Made by a program: the position numbers and the translations under genes. The notes beneath the pieces were generated by a model. The model was not told the DNA's origin, searched no databases, and was given only the letters and a program-made list of their open reading frames with translations. Of a stretch of DNA of 64,000 bases, positions 34,651 through 49,600 are shown piece by piece. Source of the stretch: Larus michahellis (lineage: Eukaryota; Chordata; Aves; Charadriiformes; Laridae). Positions within the stretch are counted from its first letter, which is position 1. The number at the start of each line of letters is the position of its first letter. The DNA lies in the NCBI RefSeq assembly GCF_964199755.1, contig NC_133907.1, positions 2,423,001 through 2,487,000 on the forward strand, written 5' to 3'.

Positions 34651-37600
34651 GTGAGTGATGGGCACAGTGCCAAAAAAAAAAAAAAAGCTGTAAACCGCAT
34701 TGTGTGTTAAGAAATAAGTAAGTAAAACACTATTGGTAAAACTTATAGTGCTGTCTTCTGAAAAGAAGAAAGGAAGAATTACAATTCAGGTTCAGACTTG
34801 GAAACAAGTTTGTTTGTTTTTTAATTGAAGTTTAATGCTTGCTATCATTTTATCACTATAACAGTCCTTTAGTGGCAAAGTCTTGCTTTCATTTTCAATG
34901 AAATGCAGGTAATTTAATAGCAGCTTAAGAAGTAATGCTTTTAACACCCTTTGCAAGGTGAAAGGGATTCAGTGGATTATTTTTATTGTTATTTTATTTG
35001 TTTTAATGGAAAACTTATCCGGAAGAATTGAAGTAGAAAATGTTTTTCTAGTCAGAAACAAATTACTGTAAAAGTATGCTTTCAAGATAGGGAGCCAAAA
35101 GTCTTTGCAATCCAGTGTTGTTTCTAGAAAAGCAAACATGAATCATTTCACACTTGAGCAGTGTATCAAGTAGTACTTTTCTTTGAACTAATAAGGATGA
35201 ATGGTTATTTATAAGAGCCTTACATGGTGTTAGTGGTGAAATAAAATGCTTTCAAAGATCTCAAACAAATTTAAAGTCTGCCACTTAAATGTCTCCTCAG
35301 AAATGCTGTAATAGAGGTGACATGAGAAATGCTGGCAATACTGAGTGTAGAGTGCTTCATGTAGAATCACAGGAATGAAGAGAGTAGTAATGGGAAGGAT
35401 GAAAGCTGAAGGAATGGAAGGAGCATGGTAGATACAAGTATGTAACGTAGACTTAGACGTGCTTGGCTGGAAATTTATATGAGGAATAAACAGAGGGGGC
35501 TGGATGAAGCAACGTGACTGACAGCAGGCTGTATAGGACTTGCCACAATTATGTCATAGAGAAGAGAAGGAAATTTGTAATGCATTCATGCTAACTTGGA
35601 GTGATAGTGGCTAGTACTCCAAATTCGTCTGTAAAATCAAATCGTACTGTAAAAATCTTGAAAGCACAGTGGATTGTACCTGTATGTCTTTAGTAATCTT
35701 TCAATTCCAAGAGCTCAGGACCACAGGCATAAATGAATTAATTTTTTTTGCCACTGAAAAAGGTGAACAGAAATGTGCCCCAAAGCAAGAGGTCGGTGTC
35801 AGCTTTGATATTGATGCATTCCTTTGTCTCTTGCTGCAGAAATACACAGCCCTCGGTGTTTGACTCATCTGCGTTTGAACACTCTGGTTTTGTCCTCTTT
35901 CCTCTTCTTTTCCCCCTTTCCTCACCCTCAAAAGGTTGTTTCTCCCTGGAAGCGCTCAAGGTCATAATGACTTCTGAGCGACTATGGATACCTTGCAGTC
36001 TTGGCTGGCTCTGCTCAGAAGTGGGATATTGTGCATCAGTTCTGTGAGCGCTCCTTGTCCTTTCCTAATCTTACTCTTCCACAGGAAGGAATGTGATGGC
36101 AGGAGAGAAGTTTCTAAGCAAAAGAAGATCCGGTGTCTTTATAGGCTCTCAGCACAGCCGTCTTCTGATGGAGGGTGTTTGGTCTGCAGCAGCCATTCCA
36201 GGAATTAAATGAGGTTGAACTTTTCTCCCTTATATTTGTTGCCCTGGAGGGTGCCCCACAGGTACTTGGTTTAAGAGGAGTGCTAAGTTTGGAGTAGTTT
36301 TGTTTCAGATTCTTTATCCCTCAGGACTGTCTTTAAAGGCAGGTGCTCAAGCTCTTTCTCCAGCTAGATGCTTTAGAAGATGGTGACGGTTTGATGGATT
36401 ACTTGCACAAACCTAGTGAAATCTAGACCTAGTTCTTTATAGCTGTATCTTGTCCAAGTCATACATAAATGTGATGCTAAGAACAACTATAAATGGGTCT
36501 TTCTGCATTCATGTTCCCCAACTGCCAATGCCTGTAGCAACTCTTTGCTTCTGTTAGTACCATGGACTGTGTAGCTTTCAGACAGTGCTTTGCTGAATTT
36601 TTTAGGTTCTAATGGATCCTGATGGTGCCTGCCTATCTCAGTTTTTGGATGATCTGGACATGGTAGGTGTAGACCCAGTACTCCCAGGAGATCAAGTTCA
36701 GAATTGAGTTCCTTTCTGAGCCAAGGTGAGCTTTCAGATTCCACAGTGAAAGCTTCCTTGGGAGACTCCTCAATCTCTTCTTTCCAAGGATACTCTCCTT
36801 GCTTTAGGTCAGATCAGTAGATGGGCAGAAGCCACCTTTAAACATGTGCTTGTTCTGCTCTAAGTCTAGGATTGGAACATGGCTACCAGGAACAAGCACA
36901 TTCTCCATCTCCATATTGAAATGAAAATGGCATGTACACCATACTCTTCTCCTCTAGCTCCCCCGGAGTCCTGGGCTCTGGTTTCCCCAGAGGGAGCTGC
37001 AATGTATTCCCAGAAGTTCACTGATTTTTAGTAATTGGTTACTGTGGTTTGTGGCCTGTAAGTAGCAAACCAGGGTTAGTAGAGCACTTGAACTCCATGG
37101 GAGGTTACACTTTAGAATTTTGCAGCAGTCTCAGAAGTAGCCCAAGTGGTATGCTGCCTTCTTTAAGGTACTGTGAGTTCACTCCTTGAGGAAGCCACAA
37201 CTTTTCTGTAGTTGTTAATTGATGACATCCACTTCTAGAATGGGAATCTACCCTAAAGAGACCCCTGTTTTTTGTTGTGGTGGGTTTCATCTCTTTGGCT
37301 GAGAAGTTTCCTGCTTCTAACACTGTCCCCATCACATCCAGAAGACATGCTCATGTGGTGGAATGGTGTGCTGCGTGGTTGGGAATCATCCTCCTGGCAG
37401 ATGGTTTGACCCTGACTGGGTGATGATCACGCCTGTAAACATGCAGGATGGACTGTGCTATAGAGGTGATGAATAGAGTTGGTGACCGGTGAAGAATTTC
37501 CATGGAGAGACATTTCTTTGCATTCAGAGGTTATTAGTGTTGCTGATTAGTTGGACACTTGACATCCTTACTTAATGAATGAGTACTGTCCTTGGGAATC

Positions 37601-40600
37601 TCACTGAAATGTTACCTGTGGTCTCAGTTAATTCGTGACAGCACAGCATCTGCTTTTTCTCTGACACAGGAGCTGGTGTTCTCTGAGACTGGATCAGGTA
37701 AAGTGGCCAATCCTTTGACGAATTTCAGTGTCTTTAAAATCTTATGTGAGACAGGGAGCATACAGCTTTGATCTGTTGCCTTTAGCCTATGTCACCTTGG
37801 GTTTGTTCATCTCATCGCAGACTTGTTAAAGACTGTATGCCATCAGGTTCTGCTTGTCAGAACTGTATCCTTCATTAATCCTGTCAGCCATATATATGCC
37901 AAAGTGCTTTGTGAAAGGATTGTCCCAGAACAGGAAAATGCTTGGCTAGTTACAGGGTAATTTATTTTTGACAAACAAAAATAGTTTAGTTTTGCTTTTT
38001 AAAATACTAACCTGCAGTTCCATGGAAATCTGTTCTGTGCCCATGAGGTTCACCCGGCCTGGTGTATTTGTGAGGATATTGCCCTTCTGTTTCCTATTGC
38101 TTGGCTGTTCACTGTAAACTATTGCTTTCACTTGGAGAGGAGGAAGCGAGGTGTCTGCTGCCAAATTTATATATTTTCATAATGTTTGGATCAAACTGAA
38201 TCAGTGGATTCTGCCATGATGTTTAAGAATTGCAGACGTTATGAAAGGCCAGCTTGCCTCCTATCGGAGCTGTGCCATACGGCGTGTTGGGAAGACGGAC
38301 TTGCTTTGAAATGTGGAGAATAGTGATTCCTGACAAAGAAAAAAATCACCTCTCACTTCACTTGCTATCTACACTTCCAGCATATTTATCCCTGTTCCTT
38401 ATGCCGTTTTTAGAGCTGAAGGTTCTCAGTACTATGCTATTTTGATTCCCTTTCTGTCTTGAGTGACAAGGCTTAATTAGTATTTAAGGAAGTTGCTGAC
38501 TGTACGAAAGGGGCAGTCTTGTGTCTTTTGTCTGTGACTCACAGAAGAGTGTGCCTCTGCTCCCTCGTGGGTGGATGTACAGCATAGTCTGAGCGGACTT
38601 GTGTCGTTTGCAGGATGTGGAAGAGGAAGGCTAAGAAAACTAGAGTTACTGGCAAGTGACTTTTCTTTAAGCTCTTGAAATAGATTGATGTTGGCACCCA
38701 ATTTAAGTATTTGACTTTGAAAATGTAAAACTTTTAAAAAGCTTTTGCTTCACCCTTAACACATGTAAGTTGAGACTTTTGCTTAAGCTAATTTTTGACA
38801 TTTTATTTCTGTGTGTGGTCCCCTATCCCCCTTTTAAATCCTCATTTTAATCCTCACTCCCAGTGGCTCTTCACTGTAAAAACCATCCTGTAAGTAACAC
38901 TTATTTACTGAGTTTTGCAAGTTCAGGGCTTTAATGGCAGCAGAAGAAAGGCTCTTCTTGTAACTTAGAAAAACTACAACAAATCATTCCAGTAAACTGC
39001 TTTTTTCCAGGTAAGTACTTCCTCTGTGAAGAACGTTCTCTGGATAGTTCTTCACAGCACTATAAGACTTATAACTACATTGAGAATGGCTTTTCAAACT
39101 TTCTCAATGGGCTTGTGGGAGACAAGCCAGCTGATACTTAAGTGTTGAAAGTGTAGTTGAAAGTCTAGTGATTATCTAGCTGTCTGACCTAGTTTGTTGG
39201 GGTTTTTTTTGGTGTTTTTTAAAAAAGAAATTAGGTGGAGACGCACTTTAATAAAGCAGACTTTACTTCTACATTTAGGTGTGTTTATCTCATTGAAGCA
39301 CCCATTAAATGTGATGCTGTTCCTTATGTTGTGTGCGCTTGATCAGCTTTCCGTGTGAGGGCACGCGTACCTTAAAGCTCGTCTGTTTTTTCCAACTTCA
39401 TTAGTCAAGCTAATAAAAGTTGTGGCGTTATGCCCTACAGTACTTGTCTTTTCCATCTCCTTGTACTGTAATAGGTTCCAAAAAAAGGTAATATGTGATT
39501 AGAAATGCCATTTCGAATCAATAAATATTTTGCTGTGGGTTAACTGAAGATAGGCCTGTGTTTTTTAATACAGGTGTTTCAGGGTAGTCTTCATTTTAGT
39601 GACCTGAATATATATATGACTATCATACTTTCCAATTAAGTACTAAGACCTGCTAAGGTGTGGTTATTGCTGTGTAATTACATGCTTGTGACATCAAAAT
39701 GCAGGAGACAGTTTAATACATGACATCACCCATTACAGCTGCTGTTTACCAAATAAGATCATATTGATGGTACTTCCTTCTGCAGTTTTGAATGTTATTG
39801 TCATGGTCTTGGTCCCTGCAAGAACTGTAGCTTTCTGTTTCTGAACGTGTGCCTTTTCATTGCTCTAATTGCTCTAATAAAGTATAGGCACCCTATTGGA
39901 GATGTAAACAAAACCAAATGAAGTCCTACTTATGATAGATACTCTTTAAGAAGTTAATGACAGAGTATCACAACGTTTTACTCTGCTTAAAATTGAAATA
40001 ATCTTTGTCAAGACTGATTTCTTTACTCCATTAGAGTCTTGACATGCTTTGTAATATTTCAGAATCTTTCTGTACCCACAGCTGGACTTTGGGACAGGCT
40101 GTAGCTGAGTGCGATGGTAACTGTCAGCTCATAGACAAGTGGTTGCCCAGGTTGCGATAGCTGGAATGAAAGGAGTACAAATATTATGTTGGTGTATTCC
40201 TTCAACCAGTGGCAAGATTGCATGCCAGCAAATACGCATATTTTCCTGTTGGTTTTGGATTCTAACTCTGAAGTTGGAAGCTGGAAACTAAAGCCGCCTT
40301 GTCGTTCTTAATGAGGAATTGACCCTTGTGGTGCTCAGAAAGGATTTAATGCTCTTTGAATTATTTTTCAACAAAAATATTTCTTTATTACACTGAATGA
40401 TCAGCAGTGCTCTCCATTGTGGTACCGTGGCAGTTGTGAAGGTTGTGACTGTATTAATGCATCGTTTCAGGGTGCTCTGAATCGATGCTGCAGCTGATCC
40501 TTATTTGTCGTTTGGTTCCTGCAGTCAGTCTGTGTGGCAGCGTTGACAAGAGGCCTGTCGATGGTGACCGTGTGTGTGCACAAAATGTTTTTTACAGTGT

Positions 40601-43600
40601 TATTATTTAAAGGCATATGCAAAAATAAATTGTTATTCTAAGTGTGTGGGGGGAAGTAGTGTGACTTAAAATCATTAGACTAAAATCTTGGATTGTTGGT
40701 TTAGTCCAACTTGTACGTAAGACTCTTTGATTACAGAAGCTTGTGTTCCTGTAGATTCCTGCTGGTTTAACTTTTTTTATGGTTAAAGCTGTTGAAAGCA
40801 TGTTGTTATTGGGGGTGCTGGCATTTAGTTACAATGGTGTTTCCAGTAGCTTTCTACCCGAGAGCATGGAACTGGGTCATAGGAAATGGAGCCGCTGACG
40901 GTAGGTCATGCTCTGGGTGCTCGTAGAGCTCAGGGAGTGACTCCTCTTGGTGTCCACAGGTTCTTGCTGTCACCATTAGGGAAGTGTTAGATGGTTTGTA
41001 CACGTGGGTGGCAAAAAGAAGTTAGATAGCCTATGTTTCTGTCCGTTGGTAGTCTGGATGCTTGCTGTTGGGTTGTGAAATGGCCATTGTCTCTTTTTTT
41101 TTTTTTTCCTCCTTGCCTGTTAGCAGTATAAGTAGGCTACATTAAATTTTTTTAAGGTCCTTGAAGAAAACTACATAACTGAATAAAATTACTGTAATCA
41201 TGCTGCAGCTCTGAAGAAGAGACAATACCACTAATCTGATTAGGAGCTACGGAAGAATTTATAACATTCTAAATTGGTTTTATATTCAGCAGTGTAAAAA
41301 ATTAGTTGAGAATGCTTTATTCTAATGCAATACTTGGTTCTAAATACTCTTGGAAATTAGGTCACTTAATAAAGGGTTTTCACTCCGATATTCTTTAAAA
41401 TAAAATAACCTCATATAAGTGCACTTATGCTGTGAGACTTACAAAATGTGAGTGGCACTCTGTGGCATAATAAGGTTCCTAAGAAAACTATTGCCTTATG
41501 GTTTTTATACAGGCTTTGATTCTGACAATTCTTCAGGAGACTTTTCAGAAGCAAATCATAAAGTTGCAGAAATGCTGGATCTAGATCCACACCAAAGCAA
41601 TAGGACTGGAGAGCATAATGGAGAGACAGAGATCCAAGAAAATGGGATTAAGAGACACAGGTAAGCACATAGTACTACATAGTAAATGAGAAGCGAGTAT
41701 GTGCTGGCTCTTTATCTTTTGGGCCATTACTGTTATCATTGGAAGAGGTTAATTCTCTGGAACTGAAAAGACATTTCACTTGTCTGCTTCCTGTGTCAAC
41801 GCTAGGTTAATGCTTTGCTTCCTTTATATATTACTTCAATACGTACAAATGAAAATGTCTTGTTGTTTAAGGGGCTGATAACGACAGTTGTTTTTTTCCA
41901 ACTACAGGACATCATTACCTGCCCCGATGTTTTCTAGAAGTGATTTTAGTGTGTGGAGCATATTAAAAAAATGCATTGGACTGGTGAGTTGGCTTGGATG
42001 AAATACGCTGATGTTAGGTCTCCTGACTTCAACTGGTTAATTTTATTGATTGAACCTTAAGACACAGAATAATACCTGGTGCCTTTTCATTTTTTCTCTA
42101 TAGGGAACATCATCTTAAACTGCAGCTCTCTAAATCTCAACATCCATTTCATAACAGTACTATTTCCTCACTGCTTTAGCTATTGGAGTATGTGGATTGG
42201 TGTTCCTAATGCTGTCCTATAAGAATCACACTAAAGCCATTAAAAATATAATCAAATATGGTTTGAGTAACACAACACAATGCTCTCTTCTCTGTTTTGT
42301 TTTGTTTTTTATTATTATTCTTTACTTACCAAATGTGATTTAGGGCTTTATTTTGGGGGGTGGGTGGTGGATTTTTTTTTTCCCCTTCCATAATTTAAGC
42401 AGTTTGTGCCAAAAAAAAATTTACTTTCATCTTATTGATGGGATAGAAAAGTTTGGGATCTCTTAGAGTTTCTTAGAGAGCCCAGTGCAGGCTTGCGGTA
42501 TTAATGGTGTGATGTAATTGGATCATAAGATTTATTCTTGGACTCGGAAACACAGACCTTTACATTGTTCTGTGTTGTTAAAGGACCCCAATGCTTGCAT
42601 GGTTATTGGCCATCACTGCTGTTTTCTTTTAGTCCTTTAAGAATTCAGTTACATGTTTGATTACTTCATTCTTATTAGGAATGAAAATGATGTTCTACAC
42701 TGGAGGGCATTGCTGCCATAGCTGCTTTTCAGAAGCATTAAGCAATTACAGTCTAGGTCTGCCAGTACGGTCCTTTGTGAATGCAACAGACAAGTCAGTG
42801 AGCCCTTCTGCTAGCTTAAATTATCTCATCTAGGAGATGCAGCTGTACTGTCAAAACTCCTTTTGTTAGGATGAGTGACCTATCTACTGGAATGCTTTGC
42901 TTGGACCAAATCAATTTAAGTTAGTTAGGGGTAACTGTGGTTTATTTTTTTTCTGTACTGCCTGTGACAATGTGAGGAAAATGTTCCATTAACTTCATCT
43001 GGTAGCATTCTCCTTTCCACTAAGTTCTAACCACTGAAATGATGCTTTATTGCTCAGCCACAAGTGCAACTTTTTAATTAAACAGCCAAATTTGCTTGGA
43101 TATAGTAGAAGACCTGCGGAATTGGAAATCTCTCTGTGAACTTCACGTCTGTCTTGTATCCACAAGCAAAATGAGAAACATTCTGACGCAAATAACACGT
43201 TGCTTAAATAAAGCCACTAAAATTTGTTAGAGCAATTCAAATCCTATTCTTTATGTAACTGTTCCTTTTGAAAAATAATTTGTGGTTACTGCAGTAAAAT
43301 AGATTTTATGCAAAAAGGTATGTGAGGATTTCAAAGGAATGCGTGGTACTTAAATATTGGTAGTGAGCTGGTTGGCACGTTATTGCTGCTATCTATGGAA
43401 ATTTTAACCTCTTCTATTTTATGTGGACCACAGAATAGAAGGTAACATTTTTCTTGAGTTCAATGGGTTAGCTGGATCAAGTCTTGAAGGTGTTTACTCT
43501 TTCAGATTGCTAGTAGCACTCTGCGGTGCTCCTAGCCCCTTTCAGCTGTAGCACTTAAAGGTCTACGATAGGCTTGCCAAATGTCTTTTGAAGAATGTTA

Positions 43601-46600
43601 CAGATAAACTAACCCACAACTTATTTTCAAAATTCTTGTTGTTGTCAGTTTTTAACTTAGTGTTGTGCTCAAGAAATTAACTTACCCTTTTGTTACCTAG
43701 GAGCTGTCTAAGATTACAATGCCTATTGTCTTCAACGAGCCATTGAGTTTCCTTCAACGGATAACAGAATACATGGAACATATATACCTCATTAATAAGG
43801 CTTGTAGTCACGCAGACCCCCTGGAAAGAATGCAGGTAACTAACAGCTACCACCTTCTGCTTAGTTCAGAAGAATTTCTTCTCTTCTGGACTATTTCATT
43901 TTAAGACAGTTTCTCACTTGAGTGTATTTCTTTCTCTGGAGCTATCATCAGAATGCCTGTATTTGTCTAGACAAGTTTCTCGTTTCATAGTGGCTGTATC
44001 AGGTATTTGTGACACTTTCACACTTGATCCTGTGCAGAGTTTGAGCCAAAAGTCTGGTGCAGGAGAGTGCCACAACCGATGATGCCCAAGGCCCTGAACC
44101 TTTTCAGGACTGCTTTAACTGTGACTCTTTTTGTGTTTTTATGTGTCGTGAAGATGAGATCTTGGCTTTAAGTCAGCCTAAATTGATTAGTTGAGTGGCT
44201 CCGTGATTTTTAAGTTACTGGATGAAAAATTATTGTGACAGAGACAAGCTTTATCACTCTTTTCTCCTCCAAAACTGGCTGAATATATAGTACTTTCTTT
44301 TTGGAAGAATAATGAAATACTGTAATGTGCAACAAATATAACATATTAAACTCAGAGCTTTAATGTACTGTTCTCATAACAATATGTTCTTAATTTGATT
44401 ATAGGCTGTAGCTGCTTTTGCAGTTTCTGCTGTAGCTTCTCAGTGGGAGAGAACTGGCAAACCATTTAACCCACTGTTAGGAGAAACCTATGAATTAACC
44501 AGGTAATAATTACTTTAAATTGGGAGCTGGGGCTATTCGTGTTCTTGGGTTAGCAGACTTATACTAGTTTGGTTGTTTATTCAGTGAAATAAATAAAAAA
44601 ATCTACTAAAATATATTTCTGACTGTAGCTAAAATTCTTTTCCCCACACGATCTCAAAATCTTTAAGAAGTTGTTAGATAATAACTTAATTTCTAGGTTT
44701 AGTCAGAGTATTCTTTGAATTATTCAGAGAAAAATCGGTCTGTGTTCTTTCATCAACGACATTTTCTGACCAGAGACTGTTAATTAATTTAAATAGCATT
44801 TTGCTGATCATGTCAGATAGAGGAGTTAGTCTGAAGGACTTCCACCCCTAAATGGATGATACGTATGCAGTGGAGAAAAGAATTTTCAGTAAGACCTGCT
44901 GCTGCTCCCCAAAGAGGTTCAGTATTTTCAAGAGTTATTTCAGTGAAACGTCTTCAAAAGCCTTTCTGGCTAGAAAGTCATTTAGGTGTTTGAATGTGGG
45001 TTGGTTTGGGGTATGAAGAGAAAAGGTGTTCAGAGTACAATTTCTTTCATTTCATGAACTGTAAATGTGTCATGGGACTAGAGAAGGAAAAGTCTCACCT
45101 TCAGTTTAATTTAAAAATCCTCCAAACTTTTTTAAAGTATCAAGTAACTCTTTTCTCTTGTAACATTTTAAAAAATATTTACTGTTTAATGCTTTTTTTT
45201 GTTGTTGTTGCTAGGGAGGATTTAGGATTTAGGTTTATATCTGAGCAAGTCAGCCACCACCCACCTATTAGTGCATTTTATTCTGAAGGCCTCAATAAGG
45301 ACTTTATTTTTCATGGATCAATCTATCCCAAACTAAAATTCTGGGGAAAGAGCATAGAAGCGGAGCCTCGGGGAACAATTACTTTGGAGCTTCTGAAGTG
45401 AGTATGAGAAGTAAATACCTTTCTGTGTTGGTCTCCTTACCATTTACTTGGATAAAAAAATAGGTGGTAATCATCTTATCGACTCTTCATAGGGGATTGT
45501 CTAAAAACCTCTGGCTGATGAGGTTTGAAGAGTTTATTTACGAGTTAATTTTCACTGCTTAATTTCATGGTTTTTTAAGTTGTGCCATGCTTGTATAGCT
45601 GTGGCAATTTGACCCATTTTTTCCACTATGAAAATCAGCATTTCTGAAAAACTGAATGCTACTGAAAGCTAGTTGTGAAGGCATGTAAAATTTAAAGAGA
45701 GAGAAAATTCTATTGCCAGGCTATTCAAGCTCATCTCGCTTTTAAATATTGTTGTTGGTTTTGATTATTTGTGTGGAAAGAACTGGGTCTTCAGAATAGC
45801 TGTTCTGTGTGATAAAGGAACATGAGAAACCTTGCCTTGTCACCTATTTAACGCTTCCTGTGTATGATCACCTTCCCGTTAAAATCCAGAATGGCTCTCC
45901 ACATTACTCCTAGGCTTGTCTCTAATTGTGTATGTCTCATAATTTACATGACTTCCCGTAAGTTGTTTTGTGCCCTGGTGGCACAAAGACTCTTGAGCTT
46001 TCCCAAGTAGGACACAAACACACGCTGGATAATAGTTGCAGAAAAGTATTCTGCAATTGAACACTTAAAGGTGCTTTTATAAAAGCTTTCTTCAGGCGTA
46101 ACTTTGAGGTTGTTTTGAAATATCTGCTTATGAAACTTTTCGACATTTGGTTTGAATAAAGAGTCAATTTGCCTGACATATCAAGCATTGACTTCTTCTA
46201 CAGTTTCTTTTGAAAGTATAGTTTATTTGTCGAGCTGCTGGCATCTAATCTTACAAAGCTTATAAAAGTAGGAACTGCTCTTGGATATAAATGGTGATGA
46301 AAATAGAGGAAATGTCTTCTGAATATAGACGGAACTATGAATGTTAGTCTAGAACGCAGACGTGACAAAAATAAAGTTTGTTGCGGGACAGAGAGTCTTT
46401 ATTTAGAAGACTATTAAAATTCCTGCTCTGCCCAATCAAATTACCAGGCACAGATTTAAACTGAAGTATAAATGATTAAAGCATTTCTTTTAAATAATTG
46501 CTTCAAGTTAGCAGCAGAAGTTGAAATAAAATTTTGAGCCTCTGTGTTGTGAGTCATACCGTTCCGTTGGGTTGAGTACTTTGAGAACTGCTCAGGGCCT

Positions 46601-49600
46601 GGGTGAACAAGCAACTGTTTAGGAAGCAAAATTGCAAGACAGGGTTAAGTACTGCATTTATGTTAACCATGACTATGTTTTCAATACATGCATTAGAAAA
46701 CACACTTCTTCCTCACTTCTCCAGCACAAATAAGTGTTTTGATTTATCAGCACTGGCCATGAGTGTCTTGCGTTTTGTTTTACGCTATACAGCTTTTGGT
46801 GTCAAGTAGTTCATGAATAAAAATGAGTGCTAAGGCTGGTGGGATGAATTTGGGGGGTTTTGGTATTTTTTCCCCACTTGAAGATTAGTCATTGTTCTAA
46901 AGTATGCTTGAAGACAATTTACTGTGGAAATTTCTTCAATAGTCTGGTTTTGTTCTGTACTGGAAAATGACAGACCAGTTGGAAACATTAAGTAGAAGTA
47001 CAAGGCATTTGTTACAGAGGGGACACTGCTTGTTTCTGTATTTTCTGTATTAGAATAGAATTTGCCAGCTTTCCTAAGGTGGATTGATTGCCATCCAGGT
47101 AACTTCAGTATTTCTTTTACCAGCACGAGTGAGAAGAGATGGCTTTGACTCTGCCAAGCTAGTGAGAATAGCAATCCCGTTGTTTAACATTTTGACGACA
47201 CTTAGAATAATGCCTTTTAAAGATTTACAGTCTCTTAACTCATCTTTGTAAAGCTTTTCACAAAACATTAAAACCAAAATGAAACTAAATGGAAAATTTT
47301 TCAATTCTAGGACTTTTCCTCCTTCTTAGTAAAACTTTGGGGAAAGTGTGAAATTGAGTAATAAATTGGATTTTTAAATGTCATGTTTATGAAGCTTGAA
47401 TATAGTGCTATCGTGTCCCACTGATGTCAGACAACCAAAAAAAATCCCCAAAACCACACACACGCCCAAAATTGCCTTCAGTGCCACTGGAGCAGGCCTC
47501 GTATACCCGTGTGGAAACTTGTGGCATATTTGTGCAAATGACTTATGCAGTTTGCTGACTCGTATTGCTCTCTTCAGGCTCAAAAGCCTTTACCACGCAG
47601 TGTTTGTAAAATAAAAATTGTTCAAGTGGGTTAATCTGACCGACTCCCGACCAACCCTTTACAGCAAAGCTTACTCAGAACTGGTAGTGACTAACCTCTC
47701 TGCTGGAAGTCTCCCATATTGATGTTCAGTGCTTTTTTATCACAAAAGGTACTCTCTAAATTATGATAGAGGTTTACACGAAAGAGCTTTAGGAAGAGGT
47801 TGGCAGTGCTGCTGCAATAGTTCAATAGAAGACACTATTAGGTGTTAGCTTGTCAGTCTGGTTCTCCTGTGAATATTAGGTTTTACCACATACAGCTTTA
47901 AAACAGTGAATGAAAATGATGAATTGCTGGACGGCTGTTTATGTTGGGCTGGAATTTGTAATCAAAGGCACAGCAACTGTAAAACTTACTATTTCAACTC
48001 TGTGAGAAGGAATAAGAATATAGGGGATATCTCTTGCACTGGTGTTTAGATACAATACATTGTTGGCTTATAAAGAACAGTCTGTTTCTTTTCTGTGTTG
48101 AAGTTAACTGCTGGCTGGTCACAGGAGTGCTAAATATTTTGCGCTGCCATGAAGAGAATTGAAAACAGGCTTACATTCCATCTCAAACTCAAGAAAATTA
48201 TTTACTTTTCTATTTTCTTTACAGACATAATGAAGCTTACACATGGACAAATCCAACCTGTTGTGTACATAATGTAATTATTGGTAAACTGTGGTTAGAA
48301 CAATACGGAACGGTAGAAATTGTAAATCACAGGTAATGCTAATCATGAAACTGAGGCTTGGCTTATAGGGACTGCTGCATGGGCACCTTCGTTACAAAGC
48401 AGAGAGGTGTGATTTTTTTGTCATTATACAGGAGGCTTTCTTTTGTAGGTCCAAAGTCTTGGTTTTTTTTTTTTCCTTTTTTTTTTTCTTCTGAAAAATT
48501 CATACTAGTCATTGGACTGGGTTTAGTATCTTAATAATGTTAATGAAAAGGCACGGGGATAGATCACTTATGGGACACAAAGATTTTATATTTGTGAGTT
48601 ACTCATTCAAATTCAACCCTATTGACAGAGAACAGAAATTAAATTGAACTCCAGAACCATTAAATGGAATAATTGGAGGCTTGCAGTTGACCTCCATCAT
48701 GTTGATTGTGATTTGGCCCTCTCTTTAGTTTCGAAAATAGAGAATGTCATAAATTAAGGGTACGGCACAGAAAAATTACCGCAGACGAGGATAATGTGAA
48801 CTTAGAGCGTGTCAGTTGCTCTGCCAACTGCCTATATAAAAGCTTTTTACCTTATATAAAATAAATTACCTCCTGTAATGACAAGGGAGAGAATTTATGA
48901 AAACTGTATTACTTCTGCACGTTTTTCTGTCCTAAGTGGGAGCTTTAAACCAAGAGGGCTGCTGGTTTGATACTTGTCATAGCATCTGATCTACAATCTT
49001 CTCTTATATATTGGCTAGTCTCTGTATGCCTTGTGCTTGAGATAGAAACTTGGCTTGATACCTCACCGGGAGAGATTATTTACATATATGTACATCTCAG
49101 TGCAAGGGAGATGCTGAAATATAATGCTGCTTTATGTTTGTAAAATGTTTAGTTCAGAATTTTTGATACACAATTTACAGGTAACTTTGGAATGCACTTA
49201 ACTAGATTTTCCTGCATAGGTCATTTGTAAAAGTTATTTCTCATTACAGTTAGCTGTAAATATATATTAATCTGAAATGCGGTGTATTAATAGTGGGGGT
49301 TAAGTAGTATGCAAGACTGCATTGTGTTTTATTCCTAGTACTTTTGGTAAATTTTGGATATACATGAAACTCAGAAGTATGGTCATGTTTTCAGTTGGCT
49401 TTCACAGGCTGATGTTTTCATGCGCACATTGATTTCTTTTTTGTCCTTTTTGTGTAACTTTGAAATTTGCGTGCCTTTTTTAATGCCCTGGTCAGATAAT
49501 AAACCACAGTTAAAGAAAAATAATGATACAAATAACTACCCCTCAGCTAATTGTAAATATATGAAAATAGTTAAATAAGGTAAAAAAGTAAACTTACTAA

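Noticed and set aside
35355-35400. GTAGAATCACAGGAATG resembling the start of a reversed CR1 terminus
   Set aside because: The match stops after about a dozen bases and the diagnostic GGTTGGAAAAGACC block does not follow.
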